From: Lumbricus rubellus
Taxonomy: Eukaryota; Annelida; Clitellata; Crassiclitellata; Lumbricidae
Assembly: GCA_945859605.1 (NCBI GenBank)
Contig: OX243815.1
Location: 41,174,459-41,238,458, forward strand
Reading direction: 5' to 3'
Length of the DNA stretch: 64,000 nucleotides
A program made the position numbers and the translations under genes. The notes under the pieces are model-generated. The model saw only the letters and a list, made by a program, of their open reading frames with translations, ran no database searches and was not told the DNA's origin. Shown here one piece after another: positions 58,371 through 64,000 of this stretch. Position 1 is the first letter of the stretch, and the number at the start of each line of letters is the position of its first letter.

Positions 58371-58855
58371 ATGTAGTTAAAAACAGTAAACTAATTATAA
58401 ATCATCCGATTTAGTCGACTACATCAAACAAAATCAAGAATCTAAAACAGAAACTTTTAAATTTGTGATCTTGACTACTTGCTTGAGTTAGGCCTACATA
58501 AATTTTTGCTTAGGCTTATAAATTAAAAAATATTTATTAATGTTTTTTATATTGGATATTGATCCAGGTAAACGTGTATTTTAAAATACACGTTTAGGCT
58601 ACCTTGATGCAAGCTTTACGCAGAAACTTGTTAGTTTAGGCCGATATAAATTGCTTTCTGCGTGATTTCAATCATTTCAGTGAAGCAAAACGATAGGTCT
58701 AGGCCTATATAATTAATTTAAAGTCGTTGTTCTCAGCAAGACCGCATAATGCCAAACCACATAGAGTAGACGATCGTTTTTCATTGTCGATCGCAAATAA
58801 CTTTTGATAATCTTCAATTTACTTAAACAGTTATTTTAGCACTAATGTAACAGGA

Positions 58856-58888
<33 letters not shown>

Positions 58889-60261
58889 TATTCTTTATTT
58901 CTTAACCAGCTGCCAAACAGCACTCTGGTGAACAAGTATCACATACAGATTTAACATAAAAACATAAAAATTATTAAAACTAAACAAACTAATTAATTAA
59001 TATGTAAATAACATTCTAGTTATAAATGTCTTCCTCATTTGATTGTCTGCTCGTGGAAGTACCCGATCATGGTGTCTGGGGCGCAGGTTATAACCCGTTT
59101 GTTTCGCTGGTGGAAGCAACTCGTGGAGGACAACTCGTGGAAGAGCCAAGTAAATTTTATATAGTAGGCTATTGACAAATTAGGGAGACCTGGTGCCATC
59201 TGTTTTTCCTGTAGTCTATTCGTCATTAGGCTACTACAGTCATTAGCCTATAATATTATAGGCTACTTATTCTTAATTAACAATAAATTAGGTATGTTTA
59301 ATTGATTATTTTACCAATTATTAGTCTGATCTACTCAGATTTATTTATTCATAAGCCCAAATTTCCATGTCAAATTCACACAAAATTACTTAATCTCCGA
59401 GTAACGATTACTTTTAAATTATATAAATGATATAAAACAGATGTAGGCCTAAAGCTTAGATTGTTGAAAGAATTAAACATATTCAACCAAACCTCTGCAG
59501 AAAATAAACACATGACGAGGAACTGCCAAGGACAGCAAGCAGACGTTAGGTCAGGGTTATTTACGATATCCGATTTAATAAAACATCATTTATTTAATAT
59601 AATTTTGTATGACGGCAAGTACATTTTTCATATAGGCCTATAGCCTACGCATTACCAATTATTAGTCTGATCTACTCAGATTTATTTATTCATAAGCCCA
59701 AATTTCCATGTCAAATTCACACAAAATTACTTAATCTCCGAGTAGCGATTACTTTTAAATTATATAAATGATATAAAACAGATGTAGGCCTAAAGCTTAG
59801 ATTGTTGAAAGAATTAAAAATATTCAACCAAACCTCTGCAGAAAATAAACACATGACGAGGAACTGCCAAGGACAGCAAGCAGACGTTAGGTCAGGGTTG
59901 TTTACGATATCCGATTTAATAAAATATCATTTATTTAATATAAATTTGTATGACGGCAAGTACATTTTTCATATAGGCCTATAGCCTACGCAATGCGGTA
60001 ATAGGCCATAGTAATAAATAAAAATAAGTAATAACCGCCATAGAAATAAACAAAAAATACGTAATTCTGTGATGAGTGTTAAATTCATGGTGTGATTGCA
60101 TAAAATAATAAACAATTATAATATAATTAACTGGTAAAAGTATGAGAATTTAGTTTCCATGAAGGACACTTTAGATTTAAGTAATAAGCATGGGCCGGGC
60201 CCGAGGAGGCGTCGTTTTTCACCCAACAGGGGCGCGGGGCCTGGACTAAATCCGCCACTGG
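58371..60261. other. insert between B copies 2 and 3, no gene
   Basis: AT-rich, with a LINE-type (AGTA)n tail at 58855-58889 followed by TATTCTTTATTTCTTAACCA (complement of a 3' UTR end), a 341-bp tandem duplication (59311-59992) and, at 60205-60261, GGGGCGCGGGGCCTGGACTA followed by AATCCGCCACTG. The last is the complement of a hAT-type end (CAGTGGCGGATTTAG) marking the right border. The left border of that element was not found. Confidence 0.6.
59311..59992. repeat. 341-bp tandem duplication, two copies
   Basis: 59311-59651 and 59652-59992 are nearly identical (a few substitutions, for example in the AAACAT/AAAAAT and AAACATC/AAATATC positions). Each contains a 60-codon open frame without recognisable motif, which I do not regard as a gene. 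Confidence 0.92.
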
Positions 60262-63200
60262 CAAGCATATGTGTAGAGATAAACCTATGGGTAAAGCGAG
60301 GAAGTCGAGCTATTAGCAGAAAATAATTATAGGTAAGCGATAAGCCAAGTTATTATTTATTTGCGCTGAAGCAACTACCGTTGCTTTCAGTTTAGATCAG
60401 CATCCATCCATCTAAAGGTTTTATTGTTAAATGGAAGACACGGTTTCTTATGATAAAACAATTTCAAAACTCTCACCACTATCTTGGCAAACATTAAAAC
60501 AAACTCGTACTCTATAGCCACTATTTAAAACAGAGAAGAAAGTGAATTTCATATGAGCATCTAGGCTACATGTATATCATTGTGGTACAATTATTAGGTT
60601 TATGCGTGTCTGCTGCTTATAAGGTTACTATAATTATGCATTATTGTGTTTCCTTATAATTGCATGCGGTAATCCCATTAATTGTGCAATCTATAATCAT
60701 AATTGCATGTTCCATTGTCAGTTTTAATTTGCATTCAAATGCTAACAGCAGCTACTACCATTACACTCATAGTAAGCCTACACCATATTTGCAATCGTGG
60801 AGATACTCCTACCCAAAAAACAACATGCTGAACGATTCATCTAGCTAATAGTTTTTGCAACATGCCGTTGCTGTTTTCTGGTATGCCTTACAATGTATAC
60901 ATACATTCAGGCAGTAACGTCTAGGTGAATTTTCTATGAGCATGACTCCATTATCTAGAGCAAGTATGCCGTTGTCTGGGTAATATTGATTTCCTCTAAT
61001 AAACACATTGACGAACATACATTATTACATTGCAAATGGCTTACGTTGATGCTAAGTAGGCCTACCTTCTCGTATTTGGTGCACACATTAATGCCAGAGT
61101 GAGAAATAAATCTCGTTTGGACTCGTTCAGTTTCTAAAACAAACGAATAACAAACATTATAACTCAAGCGTGCTCAACCAATGCGCAGTCTCAGCTAGGA
61201 CTATTATCATTGAACACGAATCTTGAATGTGATGGAGTCTCTACGAAGCGCGTTTAGCAGTTGATAAATGTTCGCTAACTGCGACAAGTCGAAAAGTCTG
61301 CGATTGATAACTTCTAAAGCAAAAAAGGAAGGCTCAGTTTATTGCGTAAGCTTATGCTTGTAAAAGCAGTAATAGGTCTAATATCGAAAGGCAGCAATGT
61401 CGCACAGCGAAGCAACTAAAATTGTGTGTGGGCCAAAAGATGTTTTACCTCTGCCGGAATACCAATTCTGGCTCGACGCCATTAGGAATGACGACAGTCA
61501 ACAGATAAGTAGAATACTAAAAACGAGTGATATGCTTACGAAGTCAAAATTACTGAACGGTTCATTTCAGTTCCCAGAAATTTCCGATGTTACACGTTTA
61601 ACCGAAAAACGACCGATATTTACACATCCATTTACCTTGGCAGCCATGTACGGATCTATGACAGTATGTGACGTCATGGTTAAATATGACGTCGACGTCT
61701 ACACTCAGGAAAAAGACGATTTCAACGTTTTTCATTGTTTGGTCTGTGTTGCATTTATTCAACCACACAACGAAGAATCTATTGCGCAAAGTTACACTAA
61801 GTTGTGTCGTATTATTCCAGACGAAAACATAGCCAGACTTCTGCGTATGGAAGACACAGGTGGGCTTAGGCCACTGGAGTTCGCTGTTCATCAAGGAGCG
61901 CTGAGGATAATGATGACTATTTTTGAAACACCAGGAATATATAAGATAAGGGAGGATATCATAGGTGTAAGAAGATATCGTTGGTATGATATCACAGAGT
62001 ACGAAACAGGCGACGTTACTGTAAAACGGCATGTCGCCAAGTCGCCAATACATATTCTCGGTTTACTCGATGAAAGGCATTTTACCTCAGGTTTTGGACG
62101 GCATGTCTTCACCGAATCCATAATCGCAGATTGGATTAAAAAAACAGTTCAGAGAAAACGTTCCTTTATCATCTTATGGTTTCTTCTCAAAATTGTCTAC
62201 ACCTGCGCTTTCTGTGTGTATCAGTTTAGCCAGATCAACGTCACTAAACGGTACAGCATGGGAAAAAGTTCTGAACTCCACTACGAAAGTGAGAGGAATA
62301 ATTTCAATGATACTACCAACTGCGATGAAGATCTGATGTCGATCTCGGTGACTGCTAAAAGATGTCTGGAATCTTTTTTGATATTGCAGTCACTTATGAC
62401 TCTGCTGTACGACTCGCTGTCGTTTTTTCATGCGGTGAAGATTGTGTCACAGCAGCTGCTATTGTTTAGGGATTTGTCAGGAGAGCGCAAGAAAGTTAAG
62501 TTTTATATCTCCAAGGCCTCGCAGCGCTTTCACGGTTTTCTATTTGCCATTTTGGTGATCGTCGAAATAGCCATCTATAACAATCCGACGAAAGAAAATG
62601 TGGCGTTTCTGACTTTAATGCATTTATTCCAAACTCCGATTATCACTAGCGCTATTTTGCAACACATGGAAATCTTTCAATCCATCGGGCACATGGTTAT
62701 CTACATCAGGCGAATGTTGTCCATGTTGGTTGACTTTGTCGTTATTTGCGAATGTTTCATGACTGGTTTCTTGTGCCTCTTCATTATGGCATCCACTGAA
62801 GACCACAATGGAGGCTGTCTATCGCAGTTTTCAGACATACTGATTTCCGAATTCTCGTTGAGCCTCATATTCCTGAATTCTTTGGACGTTCGTGGTTTCA
62901 GCACCGGCTCACAAGTTGGATTTGAAGTGGTCCACGTCAGCTTTACTTTAGTCGTTGTCATACTTCTGTATAATTTGCTGATCGCTCTGTTTTCAGACGA
63001 AATCAAGAAAATATCCGAAAACAGAGAGGTTCTGATGCGCACTGATTATTTGTGGACAGTTTGTTCTTTAGACCACATGGCTTTGAATACACCGTTACTG
63101 CGACCTATTTACATTCATGGGAGAAGATTATTGATAAAGAGAACGTATGCCCTCATGGGAGGCAAAATTTGTCTGGTGTCAGTTGACAGTGCTAAGCTTA

Positions 63201-63430
63201 CAAATAGTCGCACTTCTTGACCTACAAGAAGCAATTAATATGCTCTCGTGAGCATAATTTATGGTCATGCACTTCATTGCAAAAGCCTTGTCATGGTTAA
63301 TGTGCATTAGGGCCTAATCGTTGTTTAATCGGCCTTGCGTTCTACAAACCGCAAAATGAAGACGTTGTTATCGGTTAATTTTGTAGACTTTGCTAGATGA
63401 TGTTTGCCAAACTTCTGCACCTGCAGGATT
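60262..63430. repeat. B-type duplicated block, copy 3
   Basis: The 5' flank from GCAAGCATATGTGTAGAG, the gene and about 200 bp of 3' flank match copies 1 and 2. Similarity fades near 63430. Confidence 0.8.
61397..63220 (+). CDS. TRP-like channel, locus 8 (B subfamily, intact)
   Basis: 607 residues in one exon, same architecture as locus 7. Differences include LPLPEYQFW near the start (Glu for Gln), FPEISDVTRLTEK in the pre-ankyrin segment (closer to the A-type), SEFSLSLIFLNSLDVRG in the pore loop, S6 VVVILLYNLLIALFSDEI (Tyr for Phe) and a tail VSVDSAKLTNSRTS. All hydrophobic segments, the GVRRYRWYDITEYETGD linker and the S1-S2 glycosylation-type sites are kept. It is the distal member of the array in this window; whether the array continues to the right cannot be seen. 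Confidence 0.84.
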   Translation: MSHSEATKIVCGPKDVLPLPEYQFWLDAIRNDDSQQISRILKTSDMLTKSKLLNGSFQFPEISDVTRLTEKRPIFTHPFTLAAMYGSMTVCDVMVKYDVDVYTQEKDDFNVFHCLVCVAFIQPHNEESIAQSYTKLCRIIPDENIARLLRMEDTGGLRPLEFAVHQGALRIMMTIFETPGIYKIREDIIGVRRYRWYDITEYETGDVTVKRHVAKSPIHILGLLDERHFTSGFGRHVFTESIIADWIKKTVQRKRSFIILWFLLKIVYTCAFCVYQFSQINVTKRYSMGKSSELHYESERNNFNDTTNCDEDLMSISVTAKRCLESFLILQSLMTLLYDSLSFFHAVKIVSQQLLLFRDLSGERKKVKFYISKASQRFHGFLFAILVIVEIAIYNNPTKENVAFLTLMHLFQTPIITSAILQHMEIFQSIGHMVIYIRRMLSMLVDFVVICECFMTGFLCLFIMASTEDHNGGCLSQFSDILISEFSLSLIFLNSLDVRGFSTGSQVGFEVVHVSFTLVVVILLYNLLIALFSDEIKKISENREVLMRTDYLWTVCSLDHMALNTPLLRPIYIHGRRLLIKRTYALMGGKICLVSVDSAKLTNSRTS

Positions 63431-64000
63431 TAGGCAGACTAACAAGGAATAGAGTTTGTAAAATGTACATTTCCCATTAAAATTACTTAATTACTGTCTC
63501 TGTCTTTGCGATTATGTTTATAAGTAACATCAATTTCAATTAGGCTAGCCTGTATACGTTATTCCTTTAACCCTCGGGCTACCAGGGGGGTGGTATCCAC
63601 CCCCCCCCTTCCTAGGTTTTTTCCAAATCAAACTTTTTTCGTTAGGAATAAAATTTTGACGTTTTAGGTAGCTGTAGAGGATTCATTTGCACACATTTTG
63701 AGCTAAAATGTGTGATGATATACCATACCATTCAAAGGTTATACCCGATATACCCGAGGCACCAGGGGGGGGTGGATACCATCACCCCCTTAGATTATCG
63801 GCTGTATCTTATCCGTCCTTTGACATGAAGAGACACAAATTACACTATTCTCTAGAGGGAATGTAGTGCTACATTTTCATGCTCACTGAGTTGTCTTTAG
63901 GCAACCGGAAGTGCTCAAAATAAATTAAAATATAAATAAAGGTGTTTTATTTTCATAAACTTTTTAATGTTTTTCCTATTAAAAATTATTCATAATTTAT
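63221..64000. other. 3' flank of locus 8 and possible piggyBac-like end at 63567
   Basis: At 63567 TTAA is followed by CCCTCGGGCTACCAGGGGGG; a similar inverted/direct stretch CCCGAGGCACCAGGGGGGGG recurs at about 63751. TTAA next to CCC is the piggyBac insertion pattern, but the other end is not in the window. No gene is seen. Confidence 0.35.

Noticed and set aside
59461..59984. Two identical-looking 60-codon frames
   Set aside because: They lie in the 341-bp tandem duplication, have no motif and no flanking gene structure.

Overview
This window is nuclear DNA of an animal, most likely an aquatic invertebrate. I infer this from a Polinton/Maverick of the kind found in invertebrates, several intronless genes for ankyrin-containing six-pass (TRP-like) channels, and Tc1/mariner, hAT-like, CR1/L2-like and tRNA-SINE-like repeats. 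The species cannot be read from the sequence. The short palindrome TAGGCCTA is strikingly frequent throughout, and no bacterial gene organisation is present.

Region 1 (1 to about 11.9 kb) is most of a Polinton/Maverick (adintovirus-like) element running off the left edge. Minus-strand genes, in transcription order from right to left, are: FtsK/HerA-like packaging ATPase, penton-like minor capsid protein, glycine-rich membrane-active protein, degenerate dUTPase-fold protein, DUF8207-like protein, small pVI-like protein, double jelly-roll major capsid protein, SAP/NUMOD1-like protein, protein-primed DNA polymerase B, adenain-like protease, and a fibre-like gene cut by the window edge. Two plus-strand frames diverge from the ATPase: a zinc-ribbon/phospholipase A2 protein and a chromodomain integrase. 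The integrase frame overlaps the phospholipase gene in the -1 frame at a run of nine A. All reading frames look intact, so the copy appears young.

Region 2 (11.9 to 14.9 kb) holds degenerate tandem repeats, an A-rich minisatellite and a 680-bp TCTA/TCTG microsatellite.

Region 3 (14.9 to 63.2 kb) is an array of eight loci plus one fragment of a single-exon channel family of about 600 residues: ankyrin-like N-terminus, an invariant linker, six membrane segments, a pore loop and a TRP-type S6. Loci at 14988, 35240, 52747, 61397 (plus) and 28169 (minus) are open. 20733 has a frameshifted C-terminus. 40497 and 46628 each carry one nonsense codon near the N-terminus. 29516 (minus) is an N-terminal fragment. 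The loci fall into at least two subfamilies (A: 20733, 35240, 40497; B: 26352-28169, 46628, 52747, 61397; 14988 stands apart) and lie in multi-kb duplicated blocks with homologous flanks. Many blocks carry transposon insertions present in one copy and absent from its sister, which order the events: hAT-like, Tc1/mariner-like, fold-back and CR1/L2-like insertions, some nested. An apparent gene-conversion tract links 20733 and 35240.

The Polinton and the channel array are functionally unrelated neighbours. The Polinton genes together would make and package a virion-like particle and integrate the element. The channel array looks like a lineage-specific expansion of membrane receptors or channels by tandem duplication, comparable to an intronless chemoreceptor cluster; a sensory role is only an inference.
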